From Styela clava (Eukaryota > Chordata > Ascidiacea > Stolidobranchia > Styelidae), in contig NC_135255.1 in the NCBI RefSeq assembly GCF_964204865.1, forward strand, positions 9,949,135-10,013,134: a stretch of 64,000 bases of DNA. Reading direction: 5' to 3'. Below, one piece after another: positions 47,001 to 58,605 of the stretch. Numbering within the stretch: position 1 is the stretch's first letter; each line of letters starts with the position of its first letter. Position numbers and translations under genes: made by a program. The notes under the pieces were generated by a model. It worked only from the letters and a program-made list of their open reading frames with translations, was not told the origin of the DNA and searched no databases.

Positions 47001-48597
47001 ATGAGGTGAATAAATTGTTTTAATTTTTAACTTCAGGAATGGTATTTTTCTTCGGAGTTGTTTGCATCGGAATCGCGTTATTAATGACAAATGCATCTGA
47101 ATTATATGAAGCAGCTCTCAGTTTAGCAACAATCACCCTGGGACCCCTACTAGGATTATTTACTCTGGGAATGCAATTTCCCTTCGCAAACTGGAAGGTA
47201 TGGATTAAATCTAAACTAAAATTGGGAGTAAGATATGTTCATAACTTCCAAAACTTACCTATATAAAATGCATTAAAATATATTTAGAATTGAAAACACT
47301 AAAAAAGTCAATTCCATAACAGGGAGCTTCTGGTGGTGTGATATGTGGTATTGCTTCAGCGGCATGGCTTTATATCGGGAGAAAAAGCATAACACAGTCA
47401 AACGATTTTGTGAGAAAAATGGAACTTACTGCAGATCAATGCAATTTTACATGCAGTGGAGAGGAGATAGTAACTAACTACACTACTCTTGGTTACTGGA
47501 CAAAACCAGTAGAAGCAACTACAGTTCCAGAAATTTATGATGATGATGTCCCGTTTTATACATTGTCTTATCGATACATCGGCGTTGTTGGTCTTATCGG
47601 TTGCATAATCAGTGGCTGTATCATCAGTCTTCTAACAGGTGAATGAAAAATACTTTCATACAGTTTATATAAAACTTTCATCAAATATATCACATGTTGA
47701 GAGGCTTGGAATTTATTTGATTGGCCTACTTACGGCCGATTAAACAAACCTTGGTCTCGCGAAAACATGTACAAGTAAATTTTAATTATCTCATACCAAA
47801 CATCGGCGTGGTGTTCAGAAGATAAACTGAACCGTCGCGCCCTAAAGGTTACATCGTTTGGTCAATGAACTGTGTACAGTATAACAACTTCAGTAATTTT
47901 GTTCTATATTTAGGTGGATGGAGAGATCGCCACAAGATAAATCCGAAGTTATTGAGACCACTTTTCGATCTCTGGATTTTCAGAATATGGATTCCGGAAA
48001 AAATCAGAAAGTTTCTACGATTTGGAATTGAATGGAGTGAAGATGACAAGGATGATGAGTTTGAAACAAAACCAGAAAAAAATAAAATAGTAAGTACTGT
48101 ATAAAATCCAGGTAATTACGTATGCTGTCTATTAATATAACTTACAAGTTAACAATAACTCCTAAAAAAGTTTTACAGACAGGGAATTACATTTACTGCT
48201 GATATAGAGCAGTCAATGTCAACCAACTTTGGGGCTAAATATGTATATAATACAATTTGATGTCAAATCAGCATGTAGTACTGAACCAAGCACGAGCATT
48301 TTTAAAGCTTCTGGTCAACAGTGAAACTGCACAAATACCAATATATTACTAAGAAATCACATAATGAAGCGTGACAAACTGCCAACGTCTGTCATTATTT
48401 AATAACGCTAAATTCATAACGTTCTCTACGCGAAATAGATTTGGATCGGAAGTCTCTACAAATATTTAAATTTCTATTATATCATATTGTAGGATGAATG
48501 TATTGGAGTTTATTCAGTGAAAATTGATCCTGACAACGTAAATGCAGACGTCCGTTTTGGGGATGCTGAACACGCCGTAAAAATGAGAAGTTTGTAA
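38051..48597 (+). CDS. SLC5-family sodium/solute symporter 1 (SMCT/SMVT-like), complete
   Basis: Fourteen exons: 38051-38193, 38639-38749, 38866-38956, 39039-39156, 39734-39801, 40281-40435, 42405-42545, 44134-44263, 45504-45592, 46204-46307, 47037-47197, 47323-47638, 47914-48089, 48493-48597. All joins are GT-AG and in frame; total 635 aa, normal for SLC5. About 13 membrane helices are expected. Family signatures: DYVVFGLMLFLSFAIGIYYA (helix 1), ITSVYDYLRLRFNR, GGFKGIVWTDVFQ at about 178-190, HTFWS, VQRFLSCKS, PGLFLAC and STISSTMNALA at about 349-359 (sodium-site helix). Two N-glycosylation sites (NFT 478, NYT 489) lie in the large late loop. The closest family members I can name are the monocarboxylate (SLC5A8/12) and multivitamin (SLC5A6) transporters; the substrate is not determinable. 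The C-terminal tail is acidic then ends KMRSL. AATAAA is at 48638. Confidence 0.93.
39360..39612 (-). mobile_element. Possible transposon-derived fragment in SLC5 intron 4
   Basis: A 65-codon minus-strand open stretch ends RRGGHFGHIL, like the end of some transposon-encoded proteins (a GGHFEH-type motif), inside an intron. Evidence is weak and no terminal repeats were found. Confidence 0.2.
40920..41212. mobile_element. Non-autonomous hAT-type element in SLC5 intron 6
   Basis: Left end CAGTGGTTCTCAACC; inverted right end CGGTTCTCTACCAGTGG, sharing GGTTCTC-ACC. Internal GTGGCTCAC and TGGCCCA(C/T) blocks are typical of this widespread hAT (Charlie-like) group. The flanks GTCTACTA and GTCTCTAC are only a rough target-duplication match. 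Confidence 0.6.
41470..41650 (-). pseudogene. hAT transposase C-terminal relic in SLC5 intron 6
   Basis: The minus-strand frame reads PLDYWKNEHRYPLLKAGAK, AIAHTSAIGSSRAF and then AGLLFSYKN, matching the hAT dimerisation domain pattern (P-YW----YP-L---A---L-IPATSA-SER-FS-AG). The usual SER is altered and the rest of the transposase is missing, so it is a relic. Confidence 0.65.
41793..42289. mobile_element. hAT-type non-autonomous element with GGTTAACGGT ends
   Basis: Left AGGGCTGGAATGGTTAACGG; the right end read inward is GGGATGGGAAACACTTTAAC then CGTTAACCG. Several internal GGTTAACGGTTA repeats. It lies next to the hAT transposase relic at 41470-41650 and may belong to the same decayed element. 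Confidence 0.55.
43046..44025. mobile_element. DNA transposon with TAGGGGAA ends in SLC5 intron 7, 980 bp
   Basis: Left end TAGGGGAAGGTGGGGTACG then TTGGGACA; the inverted right end is TAGGGGAAAGTGGGGAAGG then TTGGGACAC. Internally the GTGGGACA-type motif recurs several times on both strands (near 43436, 43781 and 43826), giving a patchy G-rich composition unlike the AT-rich surroundings. No long ORF, so non-autonomous. Confidence 0.7.
44639..44670. repeat. Short perfect inverted repeat
   Basis: TTACTCTATTT followed by a 10-base loop and AAATAGAGTAA. It lies in SLC5 intron 8 and can form an 11-bp hairpin; no function is inferable. Confidence 0.6.
44760..45000 (+). repeat. Dispersed repeat family R1, copy in SLC5 intron 8
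   Basis: Shares ordered blocks with copies at about 500-740, 30800-30960, 33125-33280 and (inverted) 58606-58830: ACGTCATCAC, AAATCCCATA, AATAGGCTT, AGCGATTTT, ATGATC(T/C)ATA and a GTGTTCAATA-like end. An (AC)n microsatellite is inside. Confidence 0.6.
45671..45858. mobile_element. MITE with perfect 32-bp terminal inverted repeats
   Basis: Each 32-bp end contains TACATTTGAACCCACG followed by TACATTTGAACCCATG, so the end itself is a near-tandem 16-mer; the right end is the exact inverse. The interior keeps further degraded 'TTGAACCC' copies. The 9-mer AGATTTCAG occurs on both sides (45654-45662 and 45867-45875). It lies in SLC5 intron 9. Confidence 0.8.
45994..46110. repeat. MITE family M1, copy D
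   Basis: Strongly palindromic: GAAGTATGCGCCCAAGATG at the left and CATCTTGGTGCGCATACTTC at the right. The centre carries CAGGTTGTG and its repeats. It is inside SLC5 intron 9, about 135 bp after the preceding MITE. Confidence 0.78.
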
Positions 48598-48599
48598 AC

Positions 48600-49753
48600 A
48601 AATGAAAACGTCAAAAACCGTTAGATATCCATGAAGAAATAAATATACAAGCTACTCTTATTTAATGATTATTTTTCCTTGTATCATTGAATACCACTTG
48701 AAAACCTCATTTTTCATAGTTGACTATTAAAGCACTCACAATATATTAACTTCATCAGAACATTGTGATCCTCATTTTTCAGCCGTTTCTCGTCCGTATT
48801 TCAATTACTAGATCTGTTTTAGAAATAAGAATCTAATTTTTACTATGATTTAAAAACTAATATTATGCAGACTTCAATCAATACAAAAAGTACACGAGTG
48901 GCTGTCTTTAAGGATGGCTAATCTTTTTTGAATATTGGGTCAAAAATGATATTTTCATTACTAAAAAGAAAACCGTAGGTCATAGACATTTAATAAATAT
49001 CTCAATCAATTATAAACTTGCGTTCCACATCTTTTTCGCAAGTCTTATAATTCTTGGTTGGTCATGTGTAATTTTAGCATTTATATTAGGGCTGATGCGA
49101 TTTCTGGTACTCAATTTTATGAAATTCATGCGCGTGAGCAGGAATAACGAAAAAGGCTAATAAACCTGCGGCAAATATTCGTGGTTTCAAAAGAGTTCGA
49201 GAGGAAATTCCACTTCCAATTTATCGAGATTTGTTTACCGGAAAACTATAAAACACCATTTATCGCTTAACATTTGCGCATTTGCTCGTGCAATTTTACA
49301 AGAAACGGAAAAAGAAGCGGCTAACGCTTTACAGTGTGAGTAAAGTTCCCTTCCACGAAGTCGGATTTGAGTCCATGACCTTGAAGTTGGGAAACATTGA
49401 GTTAGAATAAAAAAAAAGGACGAATAGGTGGGTGGGTATATTTACTCAGAGTGGGTATCTTCACAGTGAGGTGATTCTCAGTTAAAACTTCAACATTGTT
49501 TCGACATCTCAACATTCATCGTTTTTCACAGAATGAAATTGAAAGCGAAGAATTGAAACATTGTACATTGGGTCCCATTGTACAATGGCCACTAAAATGG
49601 TGAGCTTTCTTAGTACAGTATTTCGTTATAATGAAAACGACATCGCTACAGGAAATTGATCAATATACTATGAAACCCCCTAGAAGGCCTAGATAGAACT
49701 GTCAACGTCGTACTTTCCAAAGTTTGTATAAGTGGTACATACAAGATGCCAGT
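48600..49753. other. 3' flank of SLC5 gene 1 and unassigned DNA
   Basis: The polyadenylation signal at 48638 marks the gene end. No further gene or element recognised. Confidence 0.4.
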
Positions 49754-50035
49754 ACAATGTGGTATTCCGAAACATGTTTTATTCCCGGACGCGCAGTGTT
49801 AACTTGTTGCAAATGCTGTTACATTAAATTTCAAGATTCCACACAACGGTGTATTGAGGTGGACTTTCCCGAAACATGCTTTAGTTGCGGATGAGCAATG
49901 GTAACTTGATAAAAATGCTGCTACCACTAACTTTCACGATTCCACACAACGTGGTATTGAAGTGTACTATCCCGAAACATGTTTTAGTTGCGGATGGGCA
50001 ATGTTAACTTGTTGAAAATGCTGCTACCTCTAACT
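49754..50035 (+). repeat. Tandem repeat, period 102-103 bp, about 2.7 copies
   Basis: CCGAAACATG recurs at 49767, 49869 and 49972. Each unit continues TTTTA-TTGCGGATG-GCA, TAACTTGTTG-AAATGCTG and GATTCCACACAACG. Units differ at scattered positions, so it is not very recent. Minisatellite-like; no ORF spans it. Confidence 0.85.
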
Positions 50036-53000
50036 AGGATAGTTACTTCAATTTCACGACGAGATGTATAAATAAACCGAGATAGAAGAAGAATAATCAG
50101 ACTCGTTTTTGCTATAAATCCTCTTCTTAAAATAAGTTACAACCATCTTTTCCTAATGACGCACTGACCACAGATCCATAGGACTGCAATGCGAATCAAT
50201 CTCATTCTAATACTCAGTAAAGCGTGACAACAACGTGATTATAATAGTTGCCAGATATTTCTGCGAAATGAGATACAAACTTGCAATATAATGCTACGAC
50301 CTGCAATACAATAAATGCGACATAAACAGATAATTTCAATGTAATCGTAAGTATAAAAGATGATATATAGGTAAAGTATTTTTGCACATGAAATACATTT
50401 GATCAGAAATATTATAGTGAGATCAAGCTTCGGATGTGAACATTGTAATTTTATAAGGTGGCGTAGCGAAGGTTCTCATGACGAGACAAATTACATTTTA
50501 AGGATAAACATTCATCAATATTATTGAGGACGTTTCTGCAATTTTGAAAAACCTCGTTGATTTACACGAAAACGCCATTAGACGAACCGTTTTACTCCAC
50601 CAAATCCAAACCATTGCTTAATGCAGAAGTGCATAATAGCGATAATAATAGCGCTTCATCTGTTTTAGCCGTTACCAGCTTATTGACTTCGGCATTGACT
50701 TTTATTTACTTTTCTGGAATTTCATAATCATTTTATTTCGCGTTTCTCATCGTGACAAGCACGCAAATAAATTTCCGTTCAATTCATCAGAGTAAGCTAA
50801 ACGCAAATATTATCATTGACAGAGTAATGTAAACAACGTCCAAAAGAATTATAAATAAAGGCGCAGAGCACTCAATTGCAATTTTAATATGACCTCATAT
50901 TTGATCCTCACTGACCTCACTTTGTGTTGCTTTTCTATCTTAACCATTATCCATTGGGCTACATCCACAAGATGGTTTGGATAAATGAAATGCTGAACTG
51001 CAGTGTTGCCAGAAAGGGTTGCCATTCATACTATATAATAATATTCTGCTAAAACGACAAATAAACTCCCGAATCCCCTATCTGATTGGACGGTACCATC
51101 TTTTTCTACCTTCTTTTCCTACCCGGCCGGCCACCAGGTAAAGAATTCACCAACGGCATTCCACTGTTGAGGCTGAACAGATGTTTGGTCACATGTCTGG
51201 AAATGTGATGTCTGTTCAGATGGATGAAACTAGCATGAAAAGCCACGCCCACATTAATAAAAGAAACAAAGGTATTCGAGTTACGAGCTTGTGCAGCTTC
51301 ACGCTTCATTGCGATAACTTGATTTGCGCGGGAATTGGTGACCACGGCGATGTGCCTGCATTGTTTCTCCTTTATTATCTTTAGAGGGGTTGTTTTTGGT
51401 CCGGTTAGATAAATTCTATCACCGCTCTTATGTGGTAGACTGTGCTGTGTATTCTTACAGATTGAAAGTCGTGCGAAAAATGTCCCGTTGTATATTCTGA
51501 ACTTTGCTCACAGAATCAGCAGGCTAGCCTATGTATTTGAATAAGTTATTTCAGTCAATTAACGTTGGATAGAATATCACACGCCGGTTGGCCATCTTAA
51601 GCTCTGTCTTTGTAGTTTAATTCGAGATAGATTAGATTTATTTTTAGTTGTTGTTTAATTCGAGGTATATTAGATTTATTTTTAGTCTTGGTCTTGCTTC
51701 TGTGAGATATATATTTACGTCAGATAATGACGGCTTTCGTTTTGCGCGTTATTTCTCCTCTCATTTAGGCTATGAAATAATGTATTTTTCAGTGTATTTT
51801 GGTGGTGATTCTCAGCACTACTAAAATCCACTTTTTGGAAAATTTAACTGCTTTCCTGGACTAATCGGCTGAAAATTATTCATTTATGCGTTTTTAGGAT
51901 GACTAGGTCTTACAAAAAGCTTTTTTAGGTTCGTGTAAGATAATTACCTATTTCACCTTTTTTCTGAACTTGTTATTATGGTAATAAAATAGTAAATTTT
52001 GATAAATATTATTCAAAATGTATAATGACAGATCGAACGACAATCAAAAACCCGTCTATTAAAAGCGCACGTCGCTATGCTTTTCATCAAGCCGTAAGAT
52101 GGCGACTTAGAGTAATGAGAATAGATTATAGGTAAGTTTGAAACCACCATGTAAAATGAAAAAAGAACGACATAAACCTACCTATCTGGCACGGATATAG
52201 TTTTGAGCTTGTTTTTGCAATTTGTGGCTCAATTTACTTAAATATATTGAGAATGATTTTTGCAGATCATAAGATGCGTACACAGATCAAACCAAAATCA
52301 CTACACAAAATGTCCGATGATCGAGAATAAGACATACCATACCGATTGGTGGTTATAGAAAATCAAATAATCCAGTTAGCCCGAGAGCCCTGTTTAACCA
52401 AACGAGCGCATTTTCTGGTTCGTCCCTTGTGTCAAAAAACAACCAACTTCATGCTCTCAATAACTTTTATACTGCGAGAAAACAAGTCCAATCGACAATA
52501 TATCTAGAGAATTTGGATTAGCGATGTACCGATATATCGGGATAGACAATATTTGCACCGGGGGTTGGTGAACAGCCGTCCGTGGGCACCATGCTTCACA
52601 TTGAGGATAATGATTGAAAATGATTGCGGCTCGTACACTTCCGGAAATGTGTATATACATTTGGCCCAGTGGTACATAAAGTTTGCCGACCACTAATTTA
52701 CACGATATTCATGGTAATTGCCAACATGATTATGTCATGGCCGCAACTATGTTAATTTTTTATTTCTTCATATTTTCCAAAAATCAAATCGAACATGTAA
52801 AAATGATGATTAAAAAGCACAAACAAAATTCCAGGTTAAATATATGTGTTGAAAACAAAGCACAGCCTCAATTTTTTAAGCTTGCAATCTCATCGTTTTA
52901 TGGATATATATATATATATATCATGTAGCAATATATGAGCTAGTATATATAATATTTATATAATAGAATAAAGAAATATCTCAATACAAATAGGAATCGA

Positions 53001-53480
53001 AATCTAGAAAACTGCCATTGATACAAGGAAATAGTTTAAAGATTCATAACAGAATACGGAAAAGGTCCACACGTTTTCAAACTGCTGAACATAATCAGTG
53101 GGAAAGATTACGTGGTTAAAAACCAAATTAAAGAAGCAGTTTGAAAACTATTTTAGCTTGAAGTGATGTTCTCTCTAAGGCTTATCGTTATATCTTTCAA
53201 TATTCACTAGTTTTATGTTCATTCCTGGTGATTTGATTTGTTTGATTTTCATTTCTTAGTCCGTTTCCTGGTGACGCAAATATTTCTGGAAACAATAGCA
53301 GTAATATTTTAAATTGACATTATTTTTTTTTTATATAATATTCTTGTCCTATTTTATAACTTATTATAAGTTTATACATTTATCATACATTGTTTTTGAT
53401 ATATTTATCGTATTATCACTTGTCCTGTATTTTTTACATTCGATAAAGTTAACTTTTAACATTGCATCAAAAGAAACCGT
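50036..53480. other. Unassigned region with element fragments
   Basis: No gene recognised. Near 52540-52697 a sequence ending AAAGTTTGCCGACCACTAA and containing GGCCCAGTGG resembles the ends of hAT-type non-autonomous elements and is related to the fragment near 15651. An (AT)n microsatellite is at about 52905-52921. Confidence 0.35.
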
Positions 53481-53750
53481 AATACACTTACTTTCATCTT
53501 GTCCTATTTCGTCCCAATTAACATTCTTTAGCAGAAACTTTCTGAATGCATCCACAGAGCACTGGGTAGGAATGATACCAAAACCCGCACATCGCAAGCC
53601 ATAACCATAGTAGAGTGAGCACAAATCTTCGTTGCATATTTTTGTCTGTAAGTAACAAAATATACAATCTTATAGTTAAAAAATATAAGATTTAATCCAA
53701 GACTAAACTATTACTAGTTTATAAAAATGCAATTGATATCTCTAATATGA

Positions 53751-53990
53751 ATGATATCGGGGATGTTGAAAATTGATTTTTATACAATGGATGGTTCAGA
53801 AGCAACAGATTGTTTTATTCGAATCATGACAAATTCCCATAGTTTCATTTATTCTGCTCCATTCCACGACATTGTAACAAGAGTTGCATTAAATTATGTA
53901 CATAATGCCGGTACGGTAAGATTCAGTATATTTCAGACCCAACGCCCAGCAAAATGTATAAAAATGAGACTATACGGACTTACAAAATAA
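53751..53990 (+). CDS. Short ORF of unknown function
   Basis: A 79-codon ORF with a varied, protein-like translation (KIDFYTMDGSEATDCFIRI, TRVALNYVHNAGTVRFSI) lies on the opposite strand, in an intron of the vWA-type gene. The opening loosely recalls a PLAT-like beta-strand start, but this is not secure. No flanking exons found. Confidence 0.2.
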   Translation: MISGMLKIDFYTMDGSEATDCFIRIMTNSHSFIYSAPFHDIVTRVALNYVHNAGTVRFSIFQTQRPAKCIKMRLYGLTK

Positions 53991-55374
53991 ACTAGTTTAC
54001 GTGAAACTAAGCCAATAAAAAAAACTAATTACAGTTTAGGGATTTAAATTGTGATTTGTTGACTAAATCAACTGTCAAATGTGTGAAGAAAACCGATTAC
54101 TGAAATTGGCGGAATAAACAGATCACTAAAATTGGCGGAATAAAATTCTCGGCTGGGAAGCAGTAAATTTAGCTAAAAATTTATACCATATCAGCTCTTA
54201 AGACGAGATGCATCCCAAGCTCTGCCATCAGTCACAAGAACAACTGCTTTCCTAGAAGTTAGGGAATTGGGAGATTTAGGAAATTCAATATGAATATGTA
54301 AATTGGAGGGACATTGACAACTTAAAAATACACACAATATATTCGCTACAAGTAGTATCAGTGTCGCTTTTTCATTTCAAAATGCCAGCACTTTTTCTTT
54401 TTTTCGGAGTATGTTTGAATCCTGATTAAACTTTTTGGGGGCGACAAAATATGTTGTTGTAATATTATAGTATTACTAAACTGATAATGTTATGGTGAAT
54501 TATATGATAATAATATAGCTGTTTCCTACAAACTACTGTCACTTAGAAAATTGTCTCCAAATCTTTGTTATTAACAAATTGTAATGATTTTGCAATACAT
54601 ACCAGTTTGCAGTTACGATTTATTCATCTATTACAAAGCTACCTTACCTCCATTACTCCCCGTAGTGCAAGGTGATAGGAATAAGTGTAAGTGTAAGTGT
54701 AAATTATTGGCATAAAAATAGATTAAAATTTATTCTCTATTATCATTTATTTAGCTATTTTCAATTGGCTGCTAATTTTTTTCATTTAAAAAATTACACA
54801 ATTTAAACAGTTTTAATTGCACGAGATCATTAAACGAGAATAATAATATCGGATATAGAATAATGAAAGCACATATTACCCGTGGTCTGCATATTGTAAT
54901 ACTTCAACATGTGCAGAGTTTCCAAAAGTTTCATATATGTTTACTGTTTGGCTTATCAGCCATTGCGTTATATTTTGAAGTTTTCAGGTTCGATAGATGC
55001 TGATCCTTCAACTACAAAGATTATCTCAAGCAGTGCCTTTCTTTCAGCTAAAATATAAAAAATACAGTTACACATTTTAGAAATGCAGAATTAGTTTATT
55101 TTCACTAAAAAGCTATTCATATAACCATCCTAAAATAAAAAATGTTCTTTCGGTGGCGTGAAATAACCGGTGCTTTGACAATTTCATATATATCTGTGTT
55201 ATAGATTATTTACTTGCAAAATGATCAAATTCGTTTTCTTCGTATTTTACGCACTTTTAAGAAAAATATTTCAAATAAATTATTATTTTTTTTTAAATTG
55301 TTAATTTTAAAATATTTGGAGCATAAGGACAAATGTTAGACCGTTTTCATCTAATTCATTTCATCCAAGTGTTT

Positions 55375-55692
55375 CCAAATTTATGCTATTAGTAAGATCT
55401 GAACGAGAATATCGGTCGGACACCGAAGACTTATCGATCGAAACTGCGGTTTCGATTCATGACTCTATAGTGACACCGCGTGTCCCATCACTAATTAATT
55501 AATAACTCGCAAATTATACGACATATTTCATCCAAAATCGATAGGCTTCTGGTCCGAGATATGATGAATGCAAAATTTGGAGCAGATTCAATCACGCCTT
55601 CGTGAGATATCGCGTGCATCTAACAGACAAACAGAAAAATACCTATCAACATACTTACCGATCTAAAGATCGATAAGTAACAAGTGCGAGGT
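55375..55692. repeat. Probable dispersed repeat with palindromic tail
   Basis: Locally GC-richer block with CGCCTTCGTGAGATATCGCG and a terminal hairpin CTTACCGATC-TAA-AGATCGATAAG (one mismatch). This looks like a mobile-element fragment; no second copy is in the window, so it is tentative. Confidence 0.35.
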
Positions 55693-57015
55693 GATGCACA
55701 CCCCTATTTCCAGAAACTACGGTTATATTTGCCTGTCTCTGTTTCCTTCATTTTAAATGTAAAATTTTTTTTTTTTGGATCTCTGTATTTGTTTCTGATG
55801 TGTAATTGTATAATTAATTTAATAAAAATGGCGAACTTCACTGTTTAAACAATTAAGCACATTTTTATAGTTTAATACTAGATCACTCATTTTCAATTTT
55901 TGACCCACTAACGCCAGCTCCTTGCAGCTCGACTGCATGTGTTGTAGCTAAAGACAACGCCTTAGTTATTATTCTGCGTACTGAGTTCTTTCTGAACATC
56001 GCAATCTGAAATTTCTTCAAAGTTTCCGGTAATTTAAAGCAGTATATGGTCGGCTTCATTAGCTTATACAAACAATCTATCTCATTTCCATATTAAGTGA
56101 TTCACTTATACTCTGTGAGACTTTATCGTCCACAATCGACACTACACCTGCTTTGTATATGAAAATGTAATAAATTTCGAGTTAACGGTATTGGAATTAG
56201 ACAAATATTTTGCAGCAATTAATGCTGTCATAATTTTCTATCGAATTGCAAAGCTTGCCTTAGATTGCTAACAAATCCTCGCGCACTGAGCGTCATCTGA
56301 CCGGCCAAACAACGTATATTTAAGCCTCAAATGTCTGCTTGTCAGACTAACCCTTATACGATCTTTTCAAATGCTGGTATGCAGTCAAGAACAATATATA
56401 TATATATAACATCTTGCCTTTATACGTAAGTTATGAAAGCTGAGAGAGATAAAACAAGGCCAGGCTAAGACACTCAAAATCGCTTATATTGTTAACAGAT
56501 ATATTAAAATACAAATATTTAATCATTTATTCAAATATTAATGAATCAAATGTTGTTCTACATGACAAGCAAGTTATCGGCCGATTGAAATGTCTCCTCG
56601 AAGTCTACAACCATATTTATGGAGTAAAAATCTCCTTATTATTGATATTTCAACAAGATATTGTTTCAGAATGTATCGAAGAATTCAGAAGTCACGAAGC
56701 CGAATATGCTATGTTTTTTGTGGCAGACATAATGTAATCTTTCAGACAGTTGCATTTATTCTGGACATTTCCAATTAAAGTGCGATTTCATAGCTTGCCG
56801 TTCTTTATGACGCCAACGTAAGAATCTCCGGCTTGAAAATCTATTCGTTAGTTTCTAGTTTTGTTTCGGATATTTAAATATATATCAAATAATCCAATGA
56901 TCACTTTGTCCTCTTAGGAGTTCCAGTTTAATTGCAGTAATCAAAAATTAGTGTGGAAATAGCTGTTATATAGACTATAAGATAAAATTCTTTACCGGGA
57001 CTTTTAAAAAACAGA

Positions 57016-57363
57016 TTGTTGAATGCTATGAATCAGAATGATGGTTTGAAACAAAAATACCCTATTTTACTGGGGTCAACTGGCAAAACTACTCTTAAAA
57101 TAAACACCGAAACTTTTTCAATGGCAAAATATGGGAAGAATTTTACGGGGGTCAAAGGTCGGGGAAAGGCCCAAAACTCGCTTTATTCGGTCATAATCAT
57201 GGTCATTCTATACTTGACGGCATCCGAAGACGGCGCCATAAAGTTTTATGCGCTTATTCGGCGCGTGGGAAGACGCGCCTATTACTCGTCGTTTTTTTAC
57301 ACATCCCGAAAAGGGAGGGGGGTACCCGCAGTATGCCCCCTTCTCCCCCTGGCTATGCCCCTG
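57016..57363. mobile_element. Right end of an hAT element related to the 10.6-kb one
   Basis: The right end, read inward, is CAGGGGCATAGCCAGGGGG, close to the CATAGGCGTAGCCAGGGGG end of the intact element. G-rich internal blocks (TTTTACGGGGGTCAAAG) follow. The left end was not found, so coordinates on that side are approximate. It sits immediately downstream of the disabled vWA-type gene's Thr-rich exon and may have contributed to its disruption. Confidence 0.55.
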
Positions 57364-58605
57364 GACTCGATATACATTGCAGAGAGTTGGAGCTATGTTT
57401 AGGCAGATGAATCATTTAGCTCAAAGATTTCTATCGGCGAATGGACCAGTAAACTATAGCCATTCTTAACATTTTGCTGCCGTATGATTCAGTGGTTTCA
57501 ATGGTTGTTGGTTTTTGTATTGGCGACGTTGAATCAATTGGTTCAGTGGTGACATCATTTAGATCATTGGGTAATTAATTTTCAACGTATGCTGCGACTT
57601 CTCGTTCGAGATCTGAAAAATGTAAAACAACTTAAATCAAATATTATATTTGTTTTTATGAAGGTGTAGAATCCACCAGCAAAACTAGAAATTTTATTTG
57701 TTTATTTAATATATTTCAGAAAGAAATTTCATTCAAGACAATGTGAAATTTAGTTATTTTGGAGGAATTATAAAATCATATATAAGGATGGTATCAAACA
57801 ACAGTGAAATAATTATTTTTTAATGAAGTTCCCTTCACAATTCAATAATTCTGCCTAATTCTAGCAAGAACATACTCTCGTTCATTATGTGCAATTGTCT
57901 TTTGAATATATTAAACGATCATGGATACAATGAGACATGCATGCTTGTCACCATAGCTAATTGGTGCATCATTGATTCTGCTTCCAACACAAACAACGTC
58001 ATTCTTCAAAAATGTACGCAGCGAAAGCAAAGACTTCATTTCACTGAAACAAACCTAAATATCATCATTACGTAACACAATGAAACTCTAATAATCTAAT
58101 ATGACGTCACTAAGGGTTAAAAAATTAAACAAACATGTTACCTCTGCCGTTACTTCAACACCTGGAAGGAAAACAAATACATACCGATAAATAATTTAGC
58201 CCAGGAAATTGTATATAATATGAACTTACTTGACGTTGTGTCCTCAAAGGCCGTCAAGCAGTTACGTAAACTTTGAATCAAAATAACTGGACTGAACCAT
58301 ATTTCATTGACCGATGTGGGGAATATCAATAATATACCGTTTATTTTATTATTACAAATACACTACATTTAACCCTGTGAACCATTAATCGCTCATTATC
58401 TATAAACCAAAAATAACATTCCCAGGCCTATGCCAAAACAACCCATCTGACAGAAACTTCTAAACCCCTGCAGAATGCGATCAGAATGACGTCACTGGCA
58501 CAAAGTAATTGTGGTGAAATCACAAGATATTCGATGAACTGATCCGTAGCGTTCACTCGCGAAAGAAACTAGCTGTACTATAATATATTGGCGGTCACAA
58601 TTATT

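Larger units (their letters stand above)
53492..58320 (-). pseudogene. vWA-domain gene, apparently disabled
   Basis: Minus-strand exon-like pieces in order: about 58300-58230 (LRNCLTAFEDTTS), 58161-58142 (20 bp, SVEVTAE, in phase), 57612-57431 (acidic then Thr/Pro-rich: TTEPIDSTSPIQKPTTIETT), 55047-54880 and 54251 down to about 54185 (vWA domain), 53645-53492 (cysteine-rich, CSLYYGYGLRCAGFG). The vWA start is clear: LEIIFVVEGSASIEPENFK, then TQWLISQTVNIYETFGNS and VEVLQYAD; then KAVVLVTDGRAWDASRL. Disruptions: an in-frame TAA between VEN and LPND in the Thr-rich piece, a frameshift just after ENFK (about 54978), and a TGA after RLKS. Most pieces have good splice sites, so decay is recent, or a few sequence errors hide a live gene. 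Its vWA keeps more of the metal site (EGSAS, TDG) than the vWA gene at 0.2-4 kb. Confidence 0.5.

Noticed and set aside
51106-51384. Complementary ORFs of 67-79 codons
   Set aside because: Both strands are open by chance, with no domain or splice context.
57016-57402. 128-codon plus-strand ORF
   Set aside because: It spans the G-rich end of an hAT element; the translation has no domain and covers the terminal repeat.
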